64,000 nt of DNA from Salinicoccus sediminis (lineage in GTDB: Bacteria > Bacillota > Bacilli > Staphylococcales > Salinicoccaceae), in NCBI RefSeq assembly GCF_000986795.1, contig NZ_LAYZ01000024.1, forward strand, positions 248,001-312,000, given 5' to 3'. Both the position numbers and the translations under genes were made by a program. The notes below the pieces were generated by a model. It was not told the DNA's origin and ran no database searches. It was given only the letters and a program-made list of their open reading frames with translations. Position 1 is the first letter of the stretch; each line of letters opens with the position of its first letter. Positions 24,866 to 34,178 of this stretch are shown in pieces.

Positions 24866-26713
24866 TCAACCCACTCTCTCTTTTATCAGTTCCGGCTGTT
24901 TCACATTTTCCTGACCGATGAATCTGAGTATGCTCTCTTTCAATTCGTTCTCGTCAATCGACAGGAATGTTCTGATATGCGACTCGATGATGCTGAGTGA
25001 TGATTCGGATACCCTCCCCCGGTATATTTTTTCGTAAACTTGTTCCGGGTGTATTTCATCTTTTTTCAACAACTCTTCGTAAAGTTTTTCCCCGGGGCGT
25101 ATGCCGACGAATTCTATGCCGATGTCTTCCTCACTGAATCCGCACAGACGGATCATATTTTTGGCCAGATCGACGATCTTCACCGGTTCCCCCATATCAA
25201 GGACGAACACTTCCCCACCTTCTGCCAGTGTACCCGCCTGTATGACAAGCCGTGAGGCTTCTGGAATCGTCATGAAGTATCTTGTCATCCTCGGATCTGT
25301 TACTGTGACCGGCCCGCCCAGCTGTATCTGTTTTTTGAACTTGGGCACAACCGATCCCCGGCTCCCGAGAACATTGCCGAATCTTACTGCGACGAGTGTC
25401 GTCTCTTCGCATCCCTTATCCAGTGCCTGCACGATCATTTCAGCCATCCGTTTCGTGGCGCCCATGACATTCGGTGGATTGACCGCCTTGTCCGTTGATA
25501 TCATGACGAATTTCTTCGCTTTGAAGTGGCACGCAGCTTCCGCAGTGTTCTTTGTACCGATCACGTTATTCTTCACTGCTTCCTGCGGATTGTACTCCAT
25601 CATCGGTACATGTTTATGCGCCGCTGCATGGTAGACGATATCCGGGCGGTACTTCTCGAATACTTTGAACATGCGCTTCCTGTTCTGCACATCGGCGATG
25701 ATCGGCACATAGCTGATGTTGTCATTCTTATTGTCCAGCACCTCTTCCAAAATCGTGTAGATGCTGTTTTCCCCATGTCCGAGCAGCAGTATCTTCCTCG
25801 GCTGGAATTTCGCAATCTGGCGGACGATTTCGGAACCTATGCTGCCGCCGGCTCCGGTGACGAGTATCGTCTTGTCAGCAACCTGTTCTTCAATGCCTTC
25901 AATATCGAGTTCCACCGGCTCACGGCCGAGCAGATCCTCGACTTCGACCCGTTTGAGCATATTGACTTCCAGCCGTCCGGACAGTATGTCCTCGATATTC
26001 GGCATGATCAGAACGTCCACTCCGTCCATGTTGGCGACGGCGTGGATCTTCTTAAGTTCTTTCTTGCTGAGTGACGGAATCGCGATGACTATCTTCTTGA
26101 TGCCGTACTTGTTGACCATCCGTTCCACATCTTCGCGCTGGCCCTCGACTTTCACTCCGCCTGCAATTTCCATGTTCTGCTTGGCCGGATTATCATCGAT
26201 GACAACTACCGGATTCATTCCCATTGCCGGATTATCCAGCATCTGCTTGATCAGGATCGAACCGCCTTTGCCTGCGCCGAAGATCAATGTCCGTATCATC
26301 TTCGGGCTGTGAGACCGCCTGCCGTTCAGCTGATGGTAGAGCAGCTTCCAGAACAGCCGTGAGCCGCCGATGAATATCATATGCATCATCCATGTAACGA
26401 GCATCAGACGCAGGAATGTCATATTGAACAGCAGATAGGTCAGTATGGTGGTCGTGAGCATAGATGCCGAAACAGCCTGCGTAATTGAAATCAGTTCCCT
26501 GACACTCGCATATTCCCACGCCCGGTGATACAGGTTGAAAATATAGGCAAAAAGATGGTGGTTGATGAGCAGCACCGCTGCTGTGACCCCGAGTACAGTG
26601 AGCGGATACTCTGCAAAGAACGGCATGAGAATGTAGTAGCCGATGAACACCGAGAAAGTGACGATTAATGAATCGACTAAGAGAAAGAAAAAATAGCGTT
26701 TCCTCGCACCCAT
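24866..26713 (-). CDS. CapD/PglF-like membrane UDP-GlcNAc 4,6-dehydratase
   Basis: A ~615-residue protein with four N-terminal membrane helices (about residues 5-125), a first Rossmann-like domain (TLIFGAGKGGSILIKQM), then the catalytic SDR domain: ILVTGAGGSIGSEIVRQIAK, HAAAHKHVPMMEY, ISTDKAVNPPNVMGATKR. This is the full FlaA1/CapD long form. It dehydrates UDP-GlcNAc to a 4-keto-6-deoxy sugar, the substrate for the aminotransferase that follows. ATG 26713 (AGAGGATAAT upstream) is preferred over an in-frame GTG at 26758. Confidence 0.92.
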   Translation of the reverse strand: MGARKRYFFFLLVDSLIVTFSVFIGYYILMPFFAEYPLTVLGVTAAVLLINHHLFAYIFNLYHRAWEYASVRELISITQAVSASMLTTTILTYLLFNMTFLRLMLVTWMMHMIFIGGSRLFWKLLYHQLNGRRSHSPKMIRTLIFGAGKGGSILIKQMLDNPAMGMNPVVVIDDNPAKQNMEIAGGVKVEGQREDVERMVNKYGIKKIVIAIPSLSKKELKKIHAVANMDGVDVLIMPNIEDILSGRLEVNMLKRVEVEDLLGREPVELDIEGIEEQVADKTILVTGAGGSIGSEIVRQIAKFQPRKILLLGHGENSIYTILEEVLDNKNDNISYVPIIADVQNRKRMFKVFEKYRPDIVYHAAAHKHVPMMEYNPQEAVKNNVIGTKNTAEAACHFKAKKFVMISTDKAVNPPNVMGATKRMAEMIVQALDKGCEETTLVAVRFGNVLGSRGSVVPKFKKQIQLGGPVTVTDPRMTRYFMTIPEASRLVIQAGTLAEGGEVFVLDMGEPVKIVDLAKNMIRLCGFSEEDIGIEFVGIRPGEKLYEELLKKDEIHPEQVYEKIYRGRVSESSLSIIESHIRTFLSIDENELKESILRFIGQENVKQPELIKERVG

Positions 26714-27115
26714 ATTATCCTCTTCTTTCCGATGACCCTTATTTGGTTTTAAATGCACCCGTAAAGCTTCTTCCTGATTTTCCCGGACGATTCCGCCTTG
26801 ACCTCTCCAGACAGAGCCGCCCGCCGCACACTTCCAGTAAATTCATGTTTTACTTACACTTCCTGAAACACCCTTACGCGTATGCAGCTGGTCCGGTTGC
26901 TTCCTCGGTCGTCATCCCCTCTCTGTCACCCCCGTCACGGCACCCCTGTCGTGATGGAAATGAGAAATTTTATAAAATCATACAGATGCTTCTCTTTTTA
27001 TATGGATCTGCATAATTCCCCATGCACTGTCCACCCTCAATCCCTGCATGCTGTCATGATTGAGCCCTTCGTATGCACATGATTTTGGAAGTTGAAACTT
27101 CTTCCTGTATATTAA
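26714..27115 (-). promoter_or_regulatory. 400-base leader between wze and the capD-like gene, no gene seen
   Basis: No convincing frame exists on either strand. The segment includes pyrimidine-rich and hairpin-prone stretches such as CCGTCACGGCACCCCTGTCGTG near 26935 and GGAAGTTGAAACTTCTTCC near 27089. In a locus where other genes are tightly packed, such a gap suggests a second promoter or a long mRNA leader in front of the sugar-synthesis genes. No specific riboswitch class was recognised. Confidence 0.3.
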
Positions 27116-27829
27116 TCAGCCGTCATGTGACGCCTGATGGTAATAGTAATCGTCTTTCAACCGGTATTTTGCATCCCGGTTGTTGAGGACGAGACCGATG
27201 ATGTTCGCATCTGCCTTGTTCAGGAGATCCTTCGCCTCCAACAAATGATTCCGATTATTATTTTCCACATCGGTAATCATAATCACGCCATCCGCACTCT
27301 TGCTCAGAAGCTGAGCATCTGTCACGGATAATAAAGGTGGGGAATCCACAATAATCATTTCATACTGAAATTTCAGATGGTCGATGAACTGAGTCAGCTT
27401 TTTCGATGACAGAAGTTCAGACGGATTCGGCGGAATTGGCCCTGATGTAATCAGATACAGATTATCGAACTCTGTTTGATTTACCAGATCTTCCGAAGCG
27501 ATATCATTTACAATCGCAGTGGAAAGCCCTTTTTGATTACTCACTTTGAATGTATAATGACAGGTCGGCCGTCTCAGATCACCGTCAAGCAGCAGTGTTT
27601 TCTTCCCTGCCTGGGCATAGGCGATTGCCACATTGGCAGCAATCGTGGATTTTCCCGCTCCTGCCACGGCTGACGTGAACAGGACTGATCTAATCGGACG
27701 GTCTATGCTGGAATACATGATATTCGTACGTATGGTACGAAATTGCTCACTTACAGGAGAATGCGGCTTAGTCGCAACGATGATCTTCTTTGCACTGGCA
27801 ACTTCATTGTTCATCTTCCTGTGCCGCAT
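27116..27829 (-). CDS. CpsD/Wze bacterial tyrosine kinase
   Basis: A ~237-residue BY-kinase. Walker A is FTSAVAGAGKSTIAANVA, Walker A' LLLDGDLRRPT, Walker B MIIVDSPPLLS. The C-terminus (KYRLKDDYYYHQ) has the tyrosine cluster that is autophosphorylated. Together with the Wzz-like adaptor and the CpsB phosphatase it controls polymer length and export. ATG 27829 with AGGGGGTTCTCGTG upstream; GTG 27832 is the alternative. The scar at 1238-1939 contains a diverged piece of a paralogue. Confidence 0.92.
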   Translation of the reverse strand: MRHRKMNNEVASAKKIIVATKPHSPVSEQFRTIRTNIMYSSIDRPIRSVLFTSAVAGAGKSTIAANVAIAYAQAGKKTLLLDGDLRRPTCHYTFKVSNQKGLSTAIVNDIASEDLVNQTEFDNLYLITSGPIPPNPSELLSSKKLTQFIDHLKFQYEMIIVDSPPLLSVTDAQLLSKSADGVIMITDVENNNRNHLLEAKDLLNKADANIIGLVLNNRDAKYRLKDDYYYHQASHDG

Positions 27830-27844
27830 CACGAGAACCCCCTC

Positions 27845-28519
27845 TTATTCTTCTATCCTTGCTATGGAGCCGACCACAGGCATATCAAGGTAATGCTCTG
27901 CATCTTCTTCGTTTCTTACAGATTTATCAAAATAAGCTCTGGAAAATGCCAACGTCAAACCGAGCAACAGTCCGACCACAATTCCCACTGTAATATTAAT
28001 CAGAGGGTTAGGTGATACAGGTTCTGTATCCGCTTCCAAATTTGACGGTGAAAGAATAGAAACATTGTCGACATTCATAATGCTCGTCACCTGTTCCTGG
28101 AACACATTCACAATCTCATTCACGATACGTTGAGCCTCTTCCATGCTTTCATCCGTCACAGTTACAGTCAGCACCTGGGACTGTTCCTGATTAACAACAG
28201 TAATCTGTTCGGAAAGACTGGAAAAAGATTTATCCAGTTCCAGATTATTGATGACATTCTCCAAAACGATTGGACTCTGTAAGATATCACTGTATGTACC
28301 AATCAGTTGAAGGCTCGTCTCAATATCCTGATCACTCGTATTCTTTGTCTCTTCAGATTCACTGACCAGAATTTGCGTTTGTGCCTGGTAACGAGGAGGA
28401 ATTAAAAAGAATGTAATGAGAGCAGCAATAACTCCCGTGATCAGAGTCAATACAACAATTGAAGTCATATTTTTCTTTATAATCTCCAATGCTTTCTCCA
28501 GGTTGATAGATTCCCTCAT
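27845..28519 (-). CDS. Wzz/CpsC-type chain-length determinant and kinase adaptor
   Basis: A 224-residue protein with two membrane helices (about residues 20-40, SIVVLTLITGVIAALITFF, and 175-195, ITVGIVVGLLLGLTLAF) flanking an extracytoplasmic Wzz domain with the proline-rich VSPNPLINI motif before the second helix. The C-terminal DKSVRNEEDAEHYLDMPVVGSI tail is the part that activates the kinase encoded 12 bases downstream. First gene of the capsule operon; AGGAGGGGTGAC precedes ATG 28519. Confidence 0.92.
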   Translation of the reverse strand: MRESINLEKALEIIKKNMTSIVVLTLITGVIAALITFFLIPPRYQAQTQILVSESEETKNTSDQDIETSLQLIGTYSDILQSPIVLENVINNLELDKSFSSLSEQITVVNQEQSQVLTVTVTDESMEEAQRIVNEIVNVFQEQVTSIMNVDNVSILSPSNLEADTEPVSPNPLINITVGIVVGLLLGLTLAFSRAYFDKSVRNEEDAEHYLDMPVVGSIARIEE

Positions 28520-28731
28520 GTCACCCCTCCTCTGTATATTTAATTTTAATATAGTTAGCTGCTAAACCACTTACTAATACAATAGTTATTCACTTATTAC
28601 AATTAAAAAGTATTTTAACATCATTATAAACATCACATTATAAATATGCAATAGATTTTTGAATATTCAAATAAATTATTCTTTCATCTGGCTTAAATTA
28701 CTCAAAAGATAATACATATTTTAATTACGAA
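28520..28731 (-). promoter_or_regulatory. AT-rich upstream region of the capsule operon
   Basis: This strongly AT-rich stretch precedes wzz and must hold the capsule promoter. TATATT occurs on the minus strand near 28552 but no clear -35 partner is visible, so no exact promoter is assigned. Confidence 0.35.
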
Positions 28732-28766
28732 CAAAAAACCGACTTCACATTTTATCGTGAAGTCGG
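28732..28766 (-). terminator. Terminator downstream of the ISL3 remnant
   Basis: CCGACTTCAC pairs perfectly with GTGAAGTCGG around an eight-base loop; on the minus strand the stem is followed by TTTTTTG. It insulates the capsule operon from transcription arriving from the remnant. Confidence 0.88.
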
Positions 28767-28863
28767 CATTAAATTCTATGTAAATGACATTATTAAAATG
28801 GCTCTTACGCTAGCTTGGGGAACAAGTATGTATGCATTCCGTTTCAGTAATGGAAATTTTTAA

Positions 28864-29270
28864 TCAGTCTGTCCGGTAAAGCATCCGTTGGCGCAACAGT
28901 TCAAATCCTGCCCGGCCATATATCATTCTTTTCAAGGTTTTTAACCGGTTGGTATTGCCTTCGACGAAGTCATTACTCTCTGGGTATACGAGGGCATTTA
29001 CTGTAGATTTGAAGTCACTGAGCAGTCTTCGGGTGAAGTATTTGGTCAAAGAGATCCTGCCGTTGATGTTCGTAGCGTATAAGTTTAATGAAACCGGTCT
29101 GGTCTTTTTGGGTGATGGTTTCACGGAAGGATGCGATAAATGCATAGACGGACTGGATTTTTGGAGACTGTTTCAGAACACAATTGATGAGCCTCCGTTC
29201 CGAATCGTCTTCCAGTCGATTCTGCCAGAGAATCCGGCGAATTTCCCGCCGGATCCTTGTGACTACTAAA
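28864..29270 (-). pseudogene. ISL3-family transposase remnant
   Basis: The minus strand encodes the C-terminal end of an ISL3 transposase in one frame (28864-~29110: VYPESNDFVEGNTNRLKTL, KRMIYGRAGFELLRQRML) and the segment just upstream in another frame (~29110-29270: RLINCVLKQSPKIQSVYAF, ASFRETI), so there is at least one frameshift. The N-terminal zinc finger and most of the catalytic domain are missing. It cannot transpose by itself. It lies at the boundary between the capsule operon and the AT-rich HNH island, which suggests an insertion or recombination point. Confidence 0.85.
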
Positions 29271-29431
29271 CTAAACTGGAAAATTCTTGCTCGATATATT
29301 TTATAGAACCAACTCAGCTAAAACTCTCCTATAAAAAATGCAAACATTTCTTCTTCCTAAACATACTATTTAAACGACATACAACCCCCGACTACCAAAC
29401 GAGTATTTTATGTATGGAATTTATTTTCACC

Positions 29432-31426
29432 TTATGTTAAATGATAATCCAATTTAATTTGTAAAACAGTATTTTTGTCGTTCATCAGAGCAGTCTTACT
29501 ATCATTTAGTTTAAAATTTCCACCTTCGTGAAAATGTACGAATTTGTGATGATAAGGACAAAGACAAATAACATTTTTATAGTGATCAATTTTATTTTCT
29601 TCTTCATTTTCGTATGTTTTAGCCGTATGGATAGGATTAATATGATGAACTTCTATATAAAATGTTCCATCTGGATTAACTATTTTATTTTCTGATTCCA
29701 GACCGCATAGTTGGCATTCATAATGATATAATCTTTTTAATTTGCTCACTAATTCTTTTGATCTATTCACTTTTTCAATTTCAGAAACTTGATAATTAAG
29801 TTTGCTTTGAATTTCTTTTATATCATCAATTAAACTAATTTTATACGGGGATTCATTATCTTTGATTTCATTTGACTCAAAATTTTTTGGAGGGATAAAT
29901 GTTCTATCAAAGCCCCACACTTTTAGTTGCTCAGATACAGTACGTTTATTATGTGTAGAAAATAAAAATAGTTTATCATAAAAATATTCGGAAGAAGGGA
30001 TATATACTTTTCCTTCAAACATAAAATACTTTTTTATTTCATCTATATACGACTCATCATCTTGCAATGAAATATCATCTTTCGTCCAATCATATGGTGT
30101 ATATCCTTCCGGAAGGTCTTTTTTGTAGATTCTCACAAAACCTATTTCATAAAGAAATGTTTCAAGGTTCTTCCCCTTGTTACGAGCACGTGCATATATA
30201 TTTCTAAAAAAACTTCCATATGGAGGAATATAAATTTTATCCTCATTAACTAAATATTTTTCTTTAATAATATTTTTTAATTCTGAAACATATACATTAT
30301 CTTCTTCATTCAATCTGCTATATTTATAACCATAAGATTCTATAAAAGTTTGTACGCTCAATCCTTGCCTTGATGCTCTTTGTCTAATTGTTTGAGCTTG
30401 ATTATTCTCACTAGGAAGTGAAACAGTGACGCCATCTGCTAAAAGGAACTTTTCGAGTATTAATATTATTTCTTCTTTGCTGTTTGTTCTATTGTCTTTT
30501 TGAGAGATTACTTGATTGGTCTTGATTAATTTTGTTAAATTATCAATTGAGATACCTATACTTTCTGCTGTTTTTTTAACTAATCTAAAATCATCAGATG
30601 GCAAGTCTATATTAGAGTATTCCTCATAATTTTTTAAAAGCTTTTTTACTTTTGCAATGTTATTATAATCATCGTTTTTCAGCCGGTCATAATAAGCATT
30701 TTTTAATAATATATTAATATCAGAAGGAATATCAAAGATATAATTATGAGTTTCACCTTCTTTAATAAATATTGCATTTTTTTCTTTTTTATTATGCTTA
30801 TAAATATGTATTACTGTGCCGTCACTATTTGATAACTCATTTGTTAAACTGTCTACCATTTTTATAATCAATTTTTTGTGCTTGTGTTTTACTTCTCGAA
30901 TTTCAGCTTTTCTTTTTCCAAATGACTTATCAATTATCTTTGCATTCATTGCTTGTCTACTGATTCCAAATGCTTTAGCATGTTTAGCTAAATTAAAATT
31001 ATAATTATTTTTTAATTCTTTAATAGAAACATAATCATATTTAGATTTTGACTTTTTAACTAATTTAAAACCGAGATGTTCTAAATATGTTTCTTTACTG
31101 ATATTCCTATCTTTGCTATATTTGGTTAGTTGTGAGTCCAATTTCGAATGGGCAGCTTTTATTTCACTAAGGCTAGTAAGTATTTTATCTGGAAAATAAT
31201 TCAATAAAGTTTCTGGTATCTCTGATTCTAAAATGGTGTTTTTTCTAACCATATTAATTCCAAGTTTTTTAATTTCTTCCTTATAATCTAGCGAGTTAAG
31301 ATTACAAAAGTTTTTTATCACGGTCATTAATTCAGTATCAGGATTATATCCTTTGATAACTTTATTGGGGTATTCTTCCAATAATCTCTTTTTAAAATGA
31401 TATTTAAACTCTTCACTTTTATTCAT
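29432..31426 (-). CDS. Large HNH-endonuclease protein with repeated N-terminal units
   Basis: A 664-residue protein. The last ~95 residues are an HNH nuclease: CQLC at about 571-574, EVHHINPIH at 592-600 with the metal/catalytic His pair, and CLCPYHHKFVH at 621-631. The upstream ~570 residues are helical and contain at least five related units of about 35 residues ending in an aromatic-rich GF/GY turn (for example SFFRNIYARARNKGKNLETF followed by LYEIGF). GAGGAATTATTAA precedes ATG 31426. The gene is far more AT-rich than its surroundings, a sign of transfer. It could be a defence nuclease, a mobile-element nuclease or a restriction enzyme; no modification gene is nearby. Confidence 0.75.
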   Translation of the reverse strand: MNKSEEFKYHFKKRLLEEYPNKVIKGYNPDTELMTVIKNFCNLNSLDYKEEIKKLGINMVRKNTILESEIPETLLNYFPDKILTSLSEIKAAHSKLDSQLTKYSKDRNISKETYLEHLGFKLVKKSKSKYDYVSIKELKNNYNFNLAKHAKAFGISRQAMNAKIIDKSFGKRKAEIREVKHKHKKLIIKMVDSLTNELSNSDGTVIHIYKHNKKEKNAIFIKEGETHNYIFDIPSDINILLKNAYYDRLKNDDYNNIAKVKKLLKNYEEYSNIDLPSDDFRLVKKTAESIGISIDNLTKLIKTNQVISQKDNRTNSKEEIILILEKFLLADGVTVSLPSENNQAQTIRQRASRQGLSVQTFIESYGYKYSRLNEEDNVYVSELKNIIKEKYLVNEDKIYIPPYGSFFRNIYARARNKGKNLETFLYEIGFVRIYKKDLPEGYTPYDWTKDDISLQDDESYIDEIKKYFMFEGKVYIPSSEYFYDKLFLFSTHNKRTVSEQLKVWGFDRTFIPPKNFESNEIKDNESPYKISLIDDIKEIQSKLNYQVSEIEKVNRSKELVSKLKRLYHYECQLCGLESENKIVNPDGTFYIEVHHINPIHTAKTYENEEENKIDHYKNVICLCPYHHKFVHFHEGGNFKLNDSKTALMNDKNTVLQIKLDYHLT

Positions 31427-31515
31427 TTAATAATTCCTCATTTTTAAAAGTTGTTTCCTAATATTAATTTTATGGCTGTTTAAAACAAATTTCTGCTTTC
31501 AATACAATATAAAAT

Positions 31516-32073
31516 TCATTTGTTACTGAATTTTTTGTTTAATTCAGTCTCAATTTTCGCTTCTTCCCACAAATTTTTAAAATAGTCCCTTGCCTCAACT
31601 CTTAATTTTTCGGCAGCTTCCCTTTGATTTTTATGGTAATTCTCTTTTTTCTCCTTACTTAAATTGCGTTCACTCAAATTAAACATCGTCTTTTCATGTA
31701 AACACTCAATCAATTTGACAATCTCTTTATGTTCTTTTGAATCTGAAATATATAATAGAAGCAAATCTCTGTATTTTAAAAGCTTATAATATTCATGATA
31801 ATACTTTTGTTTTGTTTTATTCGAAATAAAATATCCATTAAATATAGAATTAACAATTTCTTTTAAGACGTATGATTGACTTATATAATCAGACATTAGT
31901 TTCCGTACATCTTGAATCCATTCTATTCTTGATTTAGAGATTACAGTAGCCGTAATTTCTGTTTTTTTTAATTTGTGGTTATATCTTACGGTTAACATAA
32001 CGCCACCTAGAGCAATAAATGCTGCAATTATAGTATCAATAGACGAGATAACCTCCAAACCTCTGCTAAACAA
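31516..32073 (-). CDS. Membrane-anchored coiled-coil protein of unknown function
   Basis: A 185-residue protein with one N-terminal membrane helix (about residues 11-28, IDTIIAAFIALGGVMLTV) and a long helical, strongly charged cytoplasmic part containing SKSRIEWIQDVRKLMSDYI and an end rich in Lys/Glu. Proteins with this layout are common in accessory regions, often beside defence genes, but without a known activity. The proposed TTG start at 32073 has no good ribosome binding site. It is 89 bases upstream of the HNH gene, on the same strand and equally AT-rich, so the two probably travel together. Confidence 0.65.
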   Translation of the reverse strand: MFSRGLEVISSIDTIIAAFIALGGVMLTVRYNHKLKKTEITATVISKSRIEWIQDVRKLMSDYISQSYVLKEIVNSIFNGYFISNKTKQKYYHEYYKLLKYRDLLLLYISDSKEHKEIVKLIECLHEKTMFNLSERNLSKEKKENYHKNQREAAEKLRVEARDYFKNLWEEAKIETELNKKFSNK

Positions 32074-32127
32074 ATCATATAGTATATACTTAGCAGAAAA
32101 TAAATCTCCATATAAATATATATGATA

Positions 32128-33264
32128 TTATCCATGAATTTTCTCTCTTATTCTTTCTATAACTGACTCCTGATCTTCCGCTGTCATCTTCGTATCCGAC
32201 GGCAAACAAATTCCAGTTTCAAATAGATATTTAGAATTGTCTTGTTCTTCACTATAGTAATCACACTCAGCGAACAATGGTTGCATGTGCATTGGTTTCC
32301 ATACTGGTCTCGCTTCTACGTTGAGTTTGGCAAGTTTCTCTATAATCTCAGCAGCTGTTACTCCCAGTTTTTCTGAATCAACTGTCAGTGTAGATAGCCA
32401 ACGGTTATGTAGCGTATTTTCCAGTTCTGGCATGAACTCAATTCCATCAATATGATCCAATGCTTCAACGTATCTATCAAATATAGCCCGTTTCTGTTCT
32501 ACACGTTTCTCAAGCACTTCCATCTGACCTCTTCCTATGCCGGCACTGATGTTACTCAATCGATAGTTATAACCCACTTCACTGTGCTGATAGTGGACAG
32601 CCTGATCCCTGGACTGAGTTGCTTTCTTCAAAGCCTTTTGAATCATTTCTTCATCATCGGAGACAATCATCCCACCGCCTGATGTAGTGATGATCTTGTT
32701 ACCATTAAACGAATAAATTCCAAATTTGCCGAAAGTACCACTCATCTTTCCTTTGTATCTGGATCCAAGAGATTCTGCAGCATCTTCGACCACAGCTACA
32801 CCGTATTCATCACAGATGGCCATCAGCTCATCCATTTTGGCAGATTGTCCGTAGAGATTCACAATAACGACGGCCTTGGGCAGTTGGCCCTTGGATGCAT
32901 AATCTTCAAATGCCTTTTTCAAAGCAACGGGTGACATATTCCAGCTATCCAGATCAGAATCTATGAAAACTGGTTCAGCACCAAGGTAAAGGATCGGATT
33001 CGCACTGGCTATGAATGTTAGAGAAGAGCAGAATACGAAATCACCCTGTCCTACATCTAAAAGATCCAGCGCAATATGTATACCGCCTGTACCACTTGAT
33101 AATGCACAGGCAGCTTTAGTGCCAGTGAACTCTTTGACCTGATTCTCAAATTCATTCACATTATTACCCAAAGGAGCAATCCAGTTAGTATCAAATGCCT
33201 CTTTTACATATTTCTCTTCAGCTCCACCCATGTGAGGGGAAGATAGTAAAATTTTCTGTTGCAC
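32128..33264 (-). CDS. DegT/DnrJ/EryC1 PLP-dependent sugar aminotransferase 2
   Basis: A 378-residue paralogue of 23618-24772 with all PLP motifs kept (SSGTGGIHIAL, EDAAESLGS, SFNGNKIITTSGGGM). It has a visibly lower G+C content than its paralogue, so it is not a recent local duplicate. GTG start at 33264 with AAGGAGAGTCTAAA upstream. It lies 61 bases downstream of a CpsB phosphatase gene, so both may be what is left of another polysaccharide locus. It could supply the same or a related amino sugar. Confidence 0.92.
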   Translation of the reverse strand: MQQKILLSSPHMGGAEEKYVKEAFDTNWIAPLGNNVNEFENQVKEFTGTKAACALSSGTGGIHIALDLLDVGQGDFVFCSSLTFIASANPILYLGAEPVFIDSDLDSWNMSPVALKKAFEDYASKGQLPKAVVIVNLYGQSAKMDELMAICDEYGVAVVEDAAESLGSRYKGKMSGTFGKFGIYSFNGNKIITTSGGGMIVSDDEEMIQKALKKATQSRDQAVHYQHSEVGYNYRLSNISAGIGRGQMEVLEKRVEQKRAIFDRYVEALDHIDGIEFMPELENTLHNRWLSTLTVDSEKLGVTAAEIIEKLAKLNVEARPVWKPMHMQPLFAECDYYSEEQDNSKYLFETGICLPSDTKMTAEDQESVIERIREKIHG

Positions 33265-33325
33265 TTTAGACTCTCCTTCGAGATAAAATGAAATACTTGA
33301 AGTTGACCATTAAAAGTAATCTCAT

Positions 33326-34108
33326 CTAGAATATAGAAAAAATCTTTCTTTTTTTAGCTGGGTACCGCTTTACACTTTCTACCGGTGGCCTTATTTTAAT
33401 TTCCTCATTATTTAAAACTTTCTCTGCATTTCTTTTTAAATCTTCAACGTACTTTTTCCCAAGTCTTTGTTCTATCGTAAAATATGCTTCACTCAACATA
33501 AATGGCCTAATGGTCGCATGATGTGCATCGCTTGCAACAATATGAGCAAAGCCGTTTTCTATTAGCTTCAAGCTTATTTTTTGCAAATCTTTCCCCCATA
33601 CACCGCAGACAGATCCTGATGTAACTTGTGAAAGTGCTCCTTTTTCTACCATCTCATATAGTTTACTCATATTCTCCATCAACGGTTTACATCTTTCAGG
33701 GTGCGCAACAATCGGTCTATAACCGCTCATTTGCATTTTAAAAAATAGGCTTTCTACAAAATGAACCATTTCTGTAAAAGGAAACTCAATCAAAACATAT
33801 CTTGTTTGGTTCAGTGGAATGTCAGAACCCGAACCAAGATCATCTAACAGATTGCCATTAATTCGTATCTCCTGACCAGGATAGACAGTAAGGTTCAATT
33901 TTTGTCTCTCAATAATCTCATTTATATAATTAACTTTATTCAGAACGTCTTTTCCAGTATTGTAAAACTGTCCATCGTGATGGTGAGGAGTAGCAATGAG
34001 ATCAGTTATTCCATTTTTAGATGCTTGAATTAGCAAGTTAGTTGCGTCTATTTCACTTTTAGGGCCGTCATCTGCATCTATTAAAATATGGCTATGAATA
34101 TCTATCAT
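33326..34108 (-). CDS. CpsB-type PHP tyrosine-protein phosphatase 1
   Basis: A 260-residue PHP-fold manganese-dependent phosphatase. Metal-binding segments are MIDIHSHIL, DDGP, ATPHHHDGQFY, GQEIRING, VAHPERC and ASDAHH. It dephosphorylates the Wze tyrosine cluster and so controls capsule assembly. TAGGGGGGATGAATC precedes ATG 34108. It is separated from wzz-wze by the HNH island, although in most capsule loci the three genes are adjacent. A second, GC-richer copy is at 51776-52516. Confidence 0.9.
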   Translation of the reverse strand: MIDIHSHILIDADDGPKSEIDATNLLIQASKNGITDLIATPHHHDGQFYNTGKDVLNKVNYINEIIERQKLNLTVYPGQEIRINGNLLDDLGSGSDIPLNQTRYVLIEFPFTEMVHFVESLFFKMQMSGYRPIVAHPERCKPLMENMSKLYEMVEKGALSQVTSGSVCGVWGKDLQKISLKLIENGFAHIVASDAHHATIRPFMLSEAYFTIEQRLGKKYVEDLKRNAEKVLNNEEIKIRPPVESVKRYPAKKRKIFSIF

Positions 34109-34178
34109 GATTCATCCCCCCTACCTCATAATCAATGTTTAACAAGATTATATCATTATCATAGTGTAAATGTATACT

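Noticed and set aside
28864-29270. Intact insertion sequence
   Set aside because: Only the C-terminal part of the transposase remains, in two frames, and no terminal inverted repeats could be identified with confidence.
29432-31426. Restriction-modification system
   Set aside because: The nuclease has no methyltransferase gene beside it in the window.
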